A stretch of DNA of 64,000 nt, from positions 62,001 to 126,000 of the forward strand of contig JAFDVZ010000005.1 in NCBI GenBank assembly GCA_018268715.1. The letters run 5' to 3'. Every line of letters begins with the position of its first letter. The stretch's first letter is position 1. The position numbers and the translations under genes were made by a program. This DNA comes from Acidobacteriota bacterium. Its GTDB lineage: Bacteria > Acidobacteriota > Terriglobia > Bryobacterales > Bryobacteraceae. Positions 1-7,669 of the stretch are shown in pieces. The notes beneath the pieces were generated by a model. The model saw only the letters and a list, made by a program, of their open reading frames with translations, was not told the origin of the DNA and searched no databases.

Positions 1-2
1 TT

Positions 3-338
3 CCCTCGGACATAGACGGCGGATTGGCTCTGCAGCGGTTGCGCGAATGCGGCGGGACGGCGTTTGAGGCCTCCGATGAGGAGATATTTGCGGCGCAGCG
101 GCTGTTGATGACGCAAGAAGGCGTATATTGCGAGCCGGCGGGAGCGGCGGCGTTGGCGGGATGGTTGAAGGCTCGCGATGCGGGTGTCATCGATCCGTCG
201 GGCGCGTTCGTGTGCCTGGTGACCGGCCACGGTTTCAAGGATCCGGTTTCTGTGGAGTCGGCGGCGACGAAGAATCCTTCGCGATTGCTGACGCTCTCTG
301 AGATTGACCGCCTGGCGGATGTACTGGGGGCGGCGTGA
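3..338 (+). CDS. Threonine synthase-type PLP enzyme, C-terminal part (5' truncated)
   Basis: Only the last 111 residues are in the window; the frame is open back to base 3, so the true start lies outside. The fragment has the fold-type II PLP enzyme ending typical of threonine synthase: EPAGAAAL near residues 43-50, where the glycine/alanine-rich segment follows the catalytic core, then LVTGHGFKDP. Threonine synthase turns O-phosphohomoserine into threonine in the cytoplasm. The PLP lysine and phosphate loop are not in view, so a related dehydratase or ammonia-lyase is possible. Its stop overlaps the GTG start of the next gene by 4 bases, and RidA lies two genes downstream. RidA removes enamines made by PLP dehydratases, which favours a beta-eliminating role (inference). 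Confidence 0.75.
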   Translation, partial: PSDIDGGLALQRLRECGGTAFEASDEEIFAAQRLLMTQEGVYCEPAGAAALAGWLKARDAGVIDPSGAFVCLVTGHGFKDPVSVESAATKNPSRLLTLSEIDRLADVLGAA

Positions 339-1093
339 CGCTCGACGGGCGGGTCGCGATCGTCACCGGCGGAGCGACCGGAATCGGCCATGGCGTCGCC
401 ACCGTGCTCGCGGAACGTGGTGCGCGGGTAGCGATTGTGCAGCCGTCGATCGAGCAGGCTGAACAGGGTGCGGCGACTGTTGCGGGCGCGGTTGGATTCG
501 CCGCTGACGTGCGCGACCGGGCGGCGGTGAATGCCATGGTTGACCGCGTGGCGGAGCGGTTGGGAAGGGTCGATATTTTGGTGAACAACGCCGCGCTAAC
601 TGGCTTGCCCGCCGTTTCGCCGTTTGCGACCATGCCGGAAGCTCACGTCGACGATGTAATCGACGTCAATCTGAAGGGCGCCATCTGGTGTTCGCAGGCT
701 GCCGCGCGGCGTATGATCGAATCCGGCGCGGGCGGGGCCATCGTTCACATCGCGAGTGTGGGAGCGTATGCAGCGCAGGAACTGGGCTCAATCTACTGCG
801 CCACCAAGGCGGCGCTGGTTTCGCTGGCTCAGTCGATGGCGCTTGAACTCGCGCCGTACGGCATCCGCGTGAACGCCGTGGCGCCGGGCGATATCGAAAC
901 TCCGGCCAGCGCGACGATCGTCACCGATCTGCGAACGCTGGGCGCGACGGGTCAGTATATCCGGCGAACGCCGCTTGGGCGGCGCGGAACGCCTCTCGAC
1001 ATCGGCGAGGCGGTATCGTTTCTGTGCGGACCTCAGGCGGCCTTCATTACAGGGACATGCCTGACAGTGGACGGCGGCTTTCTAACTTACTAA
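335..1093 (+). CDS. SDR family NAD(P)-dependent oxidoreductase
   Basis: Classical short-chain dehydrogenase of 252 residues, full length for the family. The cofactor glycine motif TGGATGIG is at residues 11-18, NNAA at 84-87, and the catalytic triad is S141, Y154, K158 (YCATK). The substrate cannot be read from sequence; relatives oxidise sugar alcohols, 3-hydroxyacyl groups or hydroxy acids. The GTG start lies inside the stop of the upstream PLP enzyme (GTGA overlap), so the two are translationally coupled. RidA follows after 9 bases. The protein is cytoplasmic, with no signal peptide. Confidence 0.9.
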   Translation: MTLDGRVAIVTGGATGIGHGVATVLAERGARVAIVQPSIEQAEQGAATVAGAVGFAADVRDRAAVNAMVDRVAERLGRVDILVNNAALTGLPAVSPFATMPEAHVDDVIDVNLKGAIWCSQAAARRMIESGAGGAIVHIASVGAYAAQELGSIYCATKAALVSLAQSMALELAPYGIRVNAVAPGDIETPASATIVTDLRTLGATGQYIRRTPLGRRGTPLDIGEAVSFLCGPQAAFITGTCLTVDGGFLTY

Positions 1094-1102
1094 CTCGAAC
1101 TT

Positions 1103-1468
1103 ATGGAATTTCTATTCACAAGCAAAACATTTCCTTTTAGTACGGCCGTGATTCACTCCGGCCGAACGCTGGAGACGGTGCTGACCGGCATTCCTCCGGG
1201 TGGCTCAAAACCGGTGGATGGCGGAGTGGTGGCGGAATTGCGCGAGATCTTCCGCCAACTCGATGAAGTGCTGGCCGCGGCCGGCGTGACGAAGACGTCG
1301 GTGGTGTCCGTGCGGCTGTATCTGCAGGAAGTCATGCGTGACATCGCCGCAGTGAATGAGGTCTACAAGGAATACTTCGGAGCTCATCCACCGAACCGCC
1401 GCGCCTATGGCGTGGACTTGCAGGTGGGAATGCTGATCGAGGCGGCTGTCGTCGCTGAGTTGCCCTGA
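1103..1468 (+). CDS. RidA/YjgF family enamine-imine deaminase-like protein
   Basis: A 121-residue RidA/YER057c/UK114-type protein. The C-terminal part has the family layout, with an arginine (R100) followed by the short strand ending in E113, corresponding to the substrate-binding Arg of RidA. Family members hydrolyse reactive 2-aminoacrylate or related imines released by PLP enzymes, and some paralogues act in catabolic pathways. It sits in a tight run with a PLP enzyme, an SDR, an M81 protein and an AKR, which suggests a pathway-dedicated member rather than the housekeeping RidA (inference). Confidence 0.88.
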   Translation: MEFLFTSKTFPFSTAVIHSGRTLETVLTGIPPGGSKPVDGGVVAELREIFRQLDEVLAAAGVTKTSVVSVRLYLQEVMRDIAAVNEVYKEYFGAHPPNRRAYGVDLQVGMLIEAAVVAELP

Positions 1469-1480
1469 CGAACTCCCGAT

Positions 1481-2962
1481 ATGGCTCGCATTGGCGTACT
1501 GGGATTCCTGCACGAATCGAACACGTTTCTCGGCGTGCCCACGACGGTTGAGAACTTCGAGCGGATGTCGTATACGCGCGGTCAGGCGATGGCGGCGCGA
1601 TGGACTGGCTCGCATCACGAGTTGGGCGGCTTTTTGGAGGGATGCGCCGAGACCGGGCTCGAGGCCGTTCCGCTGATGGCCGCTATCGCCGTACCGAGCG
1701 GAGCGATCACGCCCGAAGCCTACGAGGAGATCGTCTGCGAGATGCTGCGCGCGGTGCGCGATCAGGGGCCCTTCGATGGCCTGCTGATTGGGCTGCATGG
1801 CGCCACCGTGAGCGCCAGCCACCCGGACGCCGACGGCGAGTTCCTGCGGCGGCTGCGCGCGCTGACAGGTCCCGAATTGCCGGTGATCGTCACGCTGGAC
1901 CTGCACGCCAACGTGTCGTTTGCAATGGCCGAGTACAGCACTGTGTTGATCGCATATCGGTCCAATCCGCACCTGGATCAGCGGGAACGGGGGCGGGAAG
2001 CGGCTCTGTTGATGGGTCGCGTGATGACGGAGGGAGTTCGACCCAGACAGGCGATGGAAGCGCCGCCGCTGGTGATCGCCATATCTTGCCAGTACACGCA
2101 GGAGGCCCCGTCGCGCGGGCTGTACGAGGATGTCGAGACGGTGTCGGCGTGGCCCGGTATTCTCTCGGCCAGCGTGACGATGGGCTTCTATTACGCCGAC
2201 GTCGAGGAGATGGGCGCTGCATTCATCGCCGTTGCGGATAACGATGAGGACTTGGCGCGGCGTGCGGCGCAGTGGATGGCCCGGCGGGCCTGGGAGCGCC
2301 GGAAAGAGTTCATCGGCGGGTTGCCTTCGCCTGGCCAGGCTGTCTCACGAGCCTTGGCTTCGCCGAACAAGCCGGTCGTGCTGATGGACGTCGGCGACAA
2401 TGTCGGCGCGGGGAGCCCGGCCGATTCCACCATTCTTCTGGCGGAGTTAATGCGGCAGAAGGCGCGGAACGCCATGGTGATACTGTGCGATCCGAAGAAC
2501 GTCACGGAATGTGTCCGCGCCGGTGTGCTAGGCAAGGTGTCGTTGCACGTCGGCGCCTGGACCGACGACCGGCACGGCGCGCCAGTCGCGATTGAAGGCG
2601 TCGTTCGCACGTTGTCTGATGGACGGTTTGTCGAAACGCAGGTGCGCCATGGCGGTTGGGGCTCTTGCGATCAGGGCCTGACCGCGGTGGTGGAGACCGC
2701 CGAGCAACACACCATCATCCTGACGACGCATCGCGTTCCGCCGATGAGCCTTGAACAGGTGATCAGCCTGGGCGTTCATCCCGAGCGTAAGGACATCCTT
2801 GTCGTCAAGGGCGTGGTGGCCCCACGCGCCGCTTATGCCCCCGTGGCGGGCGACATCATTCTGGTGGACACCGTGGGCGTGACCAGCGACAACCCGCTCA
2901 ACTTCGCTTACCAACGGCGCCGGCGGCCGCTGTTTCCTTTTGAGTCGGACGCCGCTTACTGA
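1481..2962 (+). CDS. M81 family metallopeptidase (MlrC/microcystinase C-like)
   Basis: 493 residues, the normal length for the family. The start MARIGVLGFLHESNTF is diagnostic of M81/DUF1485: the HESNTF segment at about residues 11-16, then GLHGA and LDLHAN elements carrying histidine and aspartate metal ligands in the N-terminal domain (to about residue 290). The MlrC C-terminal domain follows. MlrC cleaves the tetrapeptide/Adda product of microcystin degradation. Most family members have no known substrate and occur in catabolic clusters with amidohydrolases and transporters, as here. No signal peptide, so it is probably cytoplasmic. It starts 12 bases after ridA. Confidence 0.9.
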   Translation: MARIGVLGFLHESNTFLGVPTTVENFERMSYTRGQAMAARWTGSHHELGGFLEGCAETGLEAVPLMAAIAVPSGAITPEAYEEIVCEMLRAVRDQGPFDGLLIGLHGATVSASHPDADGEFLRRLRALTGPELPVIVTLDLHANVSFAMAEYSTVLIAYRSNPHLDQRERGREAALLMGRVMTEGVRPRQAMEAPPLVIAISCQYTQEAPSRGLYEDVETVSAWPGILSASVTMGFYYADVEEMGAAFIAVADNDEDLARRAAQWMARRAWERRKEFIGGLPSPGQAVSRALASPNKPVVLMDVGDNVGAGSPADSTILLAELMRQKARNAMVILCDPKNVTECVRAGVLGKVSLHVGAWTDDRHGAPVAIEGVVRTLSDGRFVETQVRHGGWGSCDQGLTAVVETAEQHTIILTTHRVPPMSLEQVISLGVHPERKDILVVKGVVAPRAAYAPVAGDIILVDTVGVTSDNPLNFAYQRRRRPLFPFESDAAY

Positions 2963-2970
2963 AGCTACTC

Positions 2971-3897
2971 ATGGATCAACGAATTCTTGGACGAACGGGA
3001 CTATCTGTCTCCGCGATCTCTCTTGGAACCGTGGAGATTGGTCTGGATTACGGCGTCGCGGCCGACGGCGTGGCGAAGCGGCCGGACGAGGGCGCCGCTG
3101 CTCGACTGCTTCACCGCGCCTTGGACCTGGGCGTGAACCTGATCGACACTGCGCGGGCCTATGGCGAGAGCGAGGCGATCATCGGGCGCGCGCTCAAGGG
3201 GCGGCGGCGGGAGTTCATCCTGTGCTCGAAGGTGAGCGCCTATTCCGGCGAGACCGACACTCGCCAGAAGATCATCTCAAGCGTGGAGACGAGCCTACGG
3301 CTGCTTGAGACCGATGTCATCGACGTGATGATGTTGCACAGCGCTCCGACGGAGGTGATCAGCCAGGGCGAGGCCTTGGGAGTCCTTGAGGAGTTACGGA
3401 CCAAGGGTTGGGTTCAGTGGATCGGCGCGAGCACTTACGGCGTGGAGGCGACGGCCGAGGGCATCGGATGCGGGCGGTGCGATTGCCTGCAGGTTGCGTG
3501 TAGCGCCCTCGACCGTCGCAACGAAGCCGACATCTGGCAGGCCGCGCGGTCGGGTGGCATCGGGATCGTGGCTCGATCAGTGCTGTTGAAGGGCGTACTG
3601 ACTCCGCGGTATGCGTATTTACCGGATTCGCTGGCCGAGTTGAAGAGCGCCGCTTCAGAATTGACTTCGCTCGCCGAACAGGCCGGAATCACCCTTCCGG
3701 AGTTAGCGTACCGCTACATCTTGAGCCGGGACGTGCCGCATTCCGCGCTGGTGGGCGCGTCGAATGTCAGCGAATTGGAAGCGGCAGTGGCGTTTGCCGA
3801 AGCCGGTCCGCTGCCAGCGGATCTGGAGGCGCGGGTGCGCCGGGTCGGCGTTGCGAACGAGCGCCTGCTGAACCCGGGCACTTGGGGTATCGGCTGA
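2971..3897 (+). CDS. Aldo/keto reductase
   Basis: A 308-residue TIM-barrel AKR. The full catalytic tetrad is visible: D59, Y64 (DTARAYGES), K87 (CSKV) and H123 (MLHS). The C-terminal SALVGAS-like segment corresponds to the NADPH phosphate-binding region. These enzymes reduce aldehydes or ketones, or oxidise sugars such as L-fucose or D-threo-aldose; the substrate is not deducible. It is the last gene of the first plus-strand run and begins 8 bases after the M81 gene. Its stop is only 6 bases from the stop of the converging SDR gene. Confidence 0.9.
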   Translation: MDQRILGRTGLSVSAISLGTVEIGLDYGVAADGVAKRPDEGAAARLLHRALDLGVNLIDTARAYGESEAIIGRALKGRRREFILCSKVSAYSGETDTRQKIISSVETSLRLLETDVIDVMMLHSAPTEVISQGEALGVLEELRTKGWVQWIGASTYGVEATAEGIGCGRCDCLQVACSALDRRNEADIWQAARSGGIGIVARSVLLKGVLTPRYAYLPDSLAELKSAASELTSLAEQAGITLPELAYRYILSRDVPHSALVGASNVSELEAAVAFAEAGPLPADLEARVRRVGVANERLLNPGTWGIG

Positions 3898-3903
3898 CGC
3901 GCC

Positions 3904-4668
3904 TTAGTGGGCGAGCGAGAAAGCTCCATCCACGCGGAGCAGAGCTCCGGTGATATAGGATCCGTCGTCAGAAACGAGAAAGCGCACTGCTTTTGCGATC
4001 TCTTTGGGATCGCCGAGACGCTGCATGGGCAGCAACTTGCCTTGCTCCGCGATCACCTGCTCCCCGAAGTGACGGCGTTCGCCTTCGGTGTTGATCCAGC
4101 CGGGTTCGATGACGTTCACTCGAATGCCGGAGCCGGCGAGTTCAAGCGCCCAAGAAGCGGCCATGTGATTCACGCCTGCTTTCCCGCCGTTGTAGGCGGT
4201 CGCGTTTGGATACGGCCGCGATCCGTGCACGGAACTGATCATCACCACAGCCCCGCCTCGACCCTGTTTGAGCATGCGGCGCACGGCCGCTTGGGTGCAA
4301 TGGAACGCGCCCCACAGTACAACGTCCCAGACTTTCGCCACGTCGTCGATCTCGAGTTCGACGAACGGTTTCCGGATGTTGATTCCGGCGTTGTTCACCA
4401 GAATGTCGATGGAGCCGAACCGTTCTACAACGTCGTCCATCATGGCTTCGACGGCAGGACGGTCCGCTACGCTCGCCTGGTGGAAGACCGGGACGCCGCC
4501 CGCCTCTACGATGCGTTGGAGCGTCGGTTCGGCCGCCTCAGGCGCGCATACGTCGCAGATGGCCACTGTGCAACCGGATGCCGCTAACTCCACGGCCGTG
4601 GCGGCTCCGATTCCGCTTGCGCCGCCGGTGACAATTGCGACTCTGCCGGACAGGTTGCTCATTTCCAC
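3904..4668 (-). CDS. SDR family NAD(P)-dependent oxidoreductase
   Basis: A 254-residue classical SDR with TGGASGIG at 14-21, NNAG at 92-95, catalytic S145/S146, Y159 and K163. It belongs to the glucose/gluconate-dehydrogenase-like group by overall pattern, but the substrate is unknown. It is the last gene of the seven-gene minus-strand operon that begins with the TonB receptor; the M24 peptidase ends 8 bases upstream. Two ATG codons (MEM) lie at the start and either could be used. It is only loosely similar to the SDR at 335-1093, so they are probably not recent duplicates. Confidence 0.9.
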   Translation of the reverse strand: MEMSNLSGRVAIVTGGASGIGAATAVELAASGCTVAICDVCAPEAAEPTLQRIVEAGGVPVFHQASVADRPAVEAMMDDVVERFGSIDILVNNAGINIRKPFVELEIDDVAKVWDVVLWGAFHCTQAAVRRMLKQGRGGAVVMISSVHGSRPYPNATAYNGGKAGVNHMAASWALELAGSGIRVNVIEPGWINTEGERRHFGEQVIAEQGKLLPMQRLGDPKEIAKAVRFLVSDDGSYITGALLRVDGAFSLAH

Positions 4669-4676
4669 TCCATCAC

Positions 4677-5774
4677 TCAGTACATCTCCATCGGATATAC
4701 GAACAGGTTCTCGAGTCCGTGCTCCCGAACCACGTAGTTGTCCTCGAGGCGAATGCCGCCCTGTAACGCCTCGGCATACACTCCCGGCTCCAGCGTGATC
4801 ACATCGCCAACTTCGAACACGTCGTCAGTCCCCGGGATAATGCGTGGAGCCTCGTGTCCGTGATGGCCGATGCCGTGGCCCGCGTGATGCCAGAAACTGC
4901 CTTCGGTGAGTGGGAAGCCATCGAGGAAGTCCTTCACCGCCGCATAGACGTCGCGAGCGCGAACACCTGGGCGGACCAAACTTTCGCCCAGTCGCACTGC
5001 GTCGCGCACGATCTCCCAGGCGCGCAACTGCCGATCGGACGGTGCGCCGACCGAAAAAGTTCGGCAAGTGTCACCGAAATAGAGCGCCGGGGCGGGGAAG
5101 ATATCGAGGATGTAGAGATCGCCAGGTAGAATCTCCCGCCGGGTGGGCGGGCCGCCTTCGCGAATGCCGCGTGCGCCGCAGGCGAAATCGCCAGCGAACA
5201 CGATGCTGGAGCCGGCGTCGCGGACAATGGCCGAGTACATGGCGTTGTAGACGTCCAATTCCGTACGTCGGGGCGCAATGGCCTGCCGGGCGGCGTCGTA
5301 GGCAACAGCGCAGTAGTGGAGCGCCTGGCGAATTTCGGCGATCTCGTCCTCCTCCTTTCGCTTGCGGAGGCGCAGGAGGAGCCTGGTGGCGTCGTGGGCG
5401 GCCGGGTCCGTACACAACATGTGTGGCGTAGCCGCGCGTTCCACTGCGATGGACGATGCGCTTTGGCGGCGGACCAGCCAGTCGTCGAGCAACGCCGCCG
5501 CGTCGCGCCAGGGCTGCTCGATGGTGCGCCGGATCGAATAGGTCTCAAGTTCGCGCACCTCGCCAGCAACGGCGGCGTGCTTGGAGGACGTTACCAGGAG
5601 GCTGTCGCCGTTCGATGCGATGGCGAAGATAACCGGCGCTTCCGCAGCGGTGAGGGAGCCGGTGAAATAATAGGCCGTACGATAGTTGCCGGTCAGCAGA
5701 AGATCGTAGCCATTTGCTTCCATCGCGGCCAACAGACGGGCCTGGCGCGCGCGGCAACCTTCAGACGTCAACAT
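4677..5774 (-). CDS. M24 family metallopeptidase (Xaa-Pro peptidase/ectoine hydrolase fold)
   Basis: A 365-residue pita-bread enzyme with an N-terminal creatinase-type domain (about 1-135) and a C-terminal catalytic domain. All five metal ligands of M24 are present: D224, D235, H300 (GHGIG), E329 (LEPG) and E344. An active dinuclear hydrolase is therefore expected. M24B members cut Xaa-Pro bonds, and relatives hydrolyse creatine or N-acetyl-diaminobutyrate (DoeA). The start lies 3 bases after the stop of the M19 dipeptidase gene. Two different cytoplasmic peptidases next to each other behind a TonB receptor suggest stepwise hydrolysis of an imported amide or peptide (inference). Confidence 0.9.
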   Translation of the reverse strand: MLTSEGCRARQARLLAAMEANGYDLLLTGNYRTAYYFTGSLTAAEAPVIFAIASNGDSLLVTSSKHAAVAGEVRELETYSIRRTIEQPWRDAAALLDDWLVRRQSASSIAVERAATPHMLCTDPAAHDATRLLLRLRKRKEEDEIAEIRQALHYCAVAYDAARQAIAPRRTELDVYNAMYSAIVRDAGSSIVFAGDFACGARGIREGGPPTRREILPGDLYILDIFPAPALYFGDTCRTFSVGAPSDRQLRAWEIVRDAVRLGESLVRPGVRARDVYAAVKDFLDGFPLTEGSFWHHAGHGIGHHGHEAPRIIPGTDDVFEVGDVITLEPGVYAEALQGGIRLEDNYVVREHGLENLFVYPMEMY

Positions 5775-5777
5775 TGG

Positions 5778-6836
5778 CTAGGCGGCCTCCGCCCAGGCGG
5801 TCTCAAGACAACGCATCCAGTTTCCATGCATCGCCGCGGCGACGTCCGCCTCACTGTGGCCGCGCTCGCCCAAGAGCAGCGCGATCTTCTGCAAATCGGC
5901 GATGGTGTCGAGCCCTGCCGGTGTTTGCTCGGTTCCGTATCCGCCATCCAGGTCGCTGCCGATGGCGATGTGCCGTGCATTGCCCGCAAGTTGGCAGATG
6001 TGGTCCATATGGTCGACCACCGCCTTGATCTGCACCTTCGGCTCCATTGAGAGCGTCCAGTCTGGCGCCAACATCCAGGCGTCGAAGGCGGCGCCGATGA
6101 CGCCGTGGCGTTCAATGATGGCGCGGATCTGGTCGTCGGAAAACTGGCGGCCGCCGGGGACCAGCGCGCGGCAGTTGTTATGACTGGCTAGCACGGGCCC
6201 CTTCCATAGTTTGAGCGCTTGCCAGAAGCTCTCGTCGGCCAGATGCGTGAGGTCGAGGATCATTCCGGCGTCCGCCATGGCGTTGAGCAGTTCCACGCCG
6301 GCGGGCGTCAGCGGGCCGTCGGAGCCGGTACCGTGACCGTACGGGCTCGCGCCATAGTGCGTCAGTCCGACCACCCGCAGGCCGTCGCGGCGCCATCGTT
6401 CCACCTGAGCGGGGTTGACGATTGGATCCGCACCCTCCATCGCGAGCACAAATCCGAAAGGCGCCGTTGCCGGGCTCGACTTCCATTCGGCGAACGACGC
6501 GCTCAGTTCCGCGGCGTTGCGGATGAATCGGATGGCTCCTTGCTCCTCCAATACGCGATAGTAGGCAAGCTGTCCTTGAGCGACGGCGAAGGCGATCTCC
6601 TGATTGCGGAAGTCGATGCTCGTTGCGCCGCGCGGCTTGGATCGCGCCAGGACCGTGGCCAGGCAGATGCCGACCTTGCCGGAACGCATCTCTGGAAAGG
6701 CGACCGTGTTGGTTCCGCGCCCCTTCTGCGGCAGGCCCGCCTCGGATGCCCGGATCTCCGCCACCGACTGGCGAAGATCGCGGTTCCAGCCGAGGGCATT
6801 CCAGGAAAGGTCCAGGTGCGCGTCGATAACGATCAC
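5778..6836 (-). CDS. M19 family membrane-type dipeptidase
   Basis: A 352-residue renal-dipeptidase-like amidohydrolase. The zinc ligands are visible as H7 and D9 (DAHLD), E134 (AMEGAD), H198 (LTHLAD) and H219 (SHNN); a further D295 lies in the GSDLDG segment. The family hydrolyses dipeptides, including those with D-residues or dehydro-amino acids at the C-terminal position. No signal peptide or membrane anchor is present, unlike the mammalian enzyme, so it is probably cytoplasmic. The start overlaps the stop of the HpaI aldolase gene by 4 bases, so the two are translationally coupled. Confidence 0.92.
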   Translation of the reverse strand: MIVIDAHLDLSWNALGWNRDLRQSVAEIRASEAGLPQKGRGTNTVAFPEMRSGKVGICLATVLARSKPRGATSIDFRNQEIAFAVAQGQLAYYRVLEEQGAIRFIRNAAELSASFAEWKSSPATAPFGFVLAMEGADPIVNPAQVERWRRDGLRVVGLTHYGASPYGHGTGSDGPLTPAGVELLNAMADAGMILDLTHLADESFWQALKLWKGPVLASHNNCRALVPGGRQFSDDQIRAIIERHGVIGAAFDAWMLAPDWTLSMEPKVQIKAVVDHMDHICQLAGNARHIAIGSDLDGGYGTEQTPAGLDTIADLQKIALLLGERGHSEADVAAAMHGNWMRCLETAWAEAA

Positions 6837-7624
6837 TTCACATCGCCTTTGAGGGCCAGGCCGCTATGGGCGTTGAAGCTCGAACGGAGTCCATTGACGA
6901 GCGATCCGTGGTCGCCCCCACACGTGATGAACCGCGCGCCCCGGTCGAGCAATGACTGCGCGGCTTCCGGGCTTCCCGTGGGCATGCCCCACCATTTTCC
7001 ATGTTTGGCGCACGCCGCCGCCACACGGTCAATGGCCTTCTGGACGCTAGGATGGTTCACTTGCATCGGAACCCCGTAGCTGATCGTCAAGTCACCGGGG
7101 CCTACAAATAATAGGTCGAAACCGTCCACCGCGGCGATCTCTTCCACGCACTCCACCGCTTCGCGGTCTTCGATCTGCAGCACCAGGAAGGTTTCGTCGT
7201 TGGAGTGCTTCATGTGCGCGATCGGATCGGCCAACATATAGTCCGCGTCAGCGCCAGCGCCGTCGAAACCACGCTTGCCCATTGGAGGGAAGCGCGTCCA
7301 CTCCACCCACTGCCGGGCTTCCTCGGCGCTGCGGCAGTGCGGGACCATCAGTCCGTTGGCGCCGAATTCGAGTGCGCGCATGGGCGCCGTGTATCCGGTC
7401 TTAAGCAGCCGGACCATCAGGTCGATGCCTGTCGCGCGACAGGCGAGCGAGATCGGGTCGATGACGTTATAGCCGAAGGAGCGATGCTCCATGTCGAACC
7501 AGATAACGTCGTAGCCGGTCCAACCAATCACCTCCGCGAGCCAGGGTTCGCTGACCCGGCTCATGCCCGCCACTTTCACGAAGTCGCCGTCCCGAAGTTT
7601 CCGGAGTACTCTGCTGTTCACCAT
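6833..7624 (-). CDS. HpcH/HpaI family class II aldolase
   Basis: A 263-residue TIM-barrel aldolase/citrate lyase-like protein. The active-site set of HpcH is conserved: D44 and H47 in FDMEH, R72, Q150, E152 and D178 (GPGDL). The family cleaves 2-keto-4-hydroxy acids to pyruvate and an aldehyde using a divalent metal. Relatives include 2-keto-3-deoxy-L-rhamnonate and 4-hydroxy-2-oxoheptanedioate aldolases. It follows the VCBS gene by 45 bases and overlaps the M19 gene. A paralogue with matching residues lies at 16242-17045. Confidence 0.9.
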   Translation of the reverse strand: MVNSRVLRKLRDGDFVKVAGMSRVSEPWLAEVIGWTGYDVIWFDMEHRSFGYNVIDPISLACRATGIDLMVRLLKTGYTAPMRALEFGANGLMVPHCRSAEEARQWVEWTRFPPMGKRGFDGAGADADYMLADPIAHMKHSNDETFLVLQIEDREAVECVEEIAAVDGFDLLFVGPGDLTISYGVPMQVNHPSVQKAIDRVAAACAKHGKWWGMPTGSPEAAQSLLDRGARFITCGGDHGSLVNGLRSSFNAHSGLALKGDVK

Positions 7625-7669
7625 ATATCTGGATGATTGCCTTTCATTAGTATCTCGGGCGCCTGTCCT

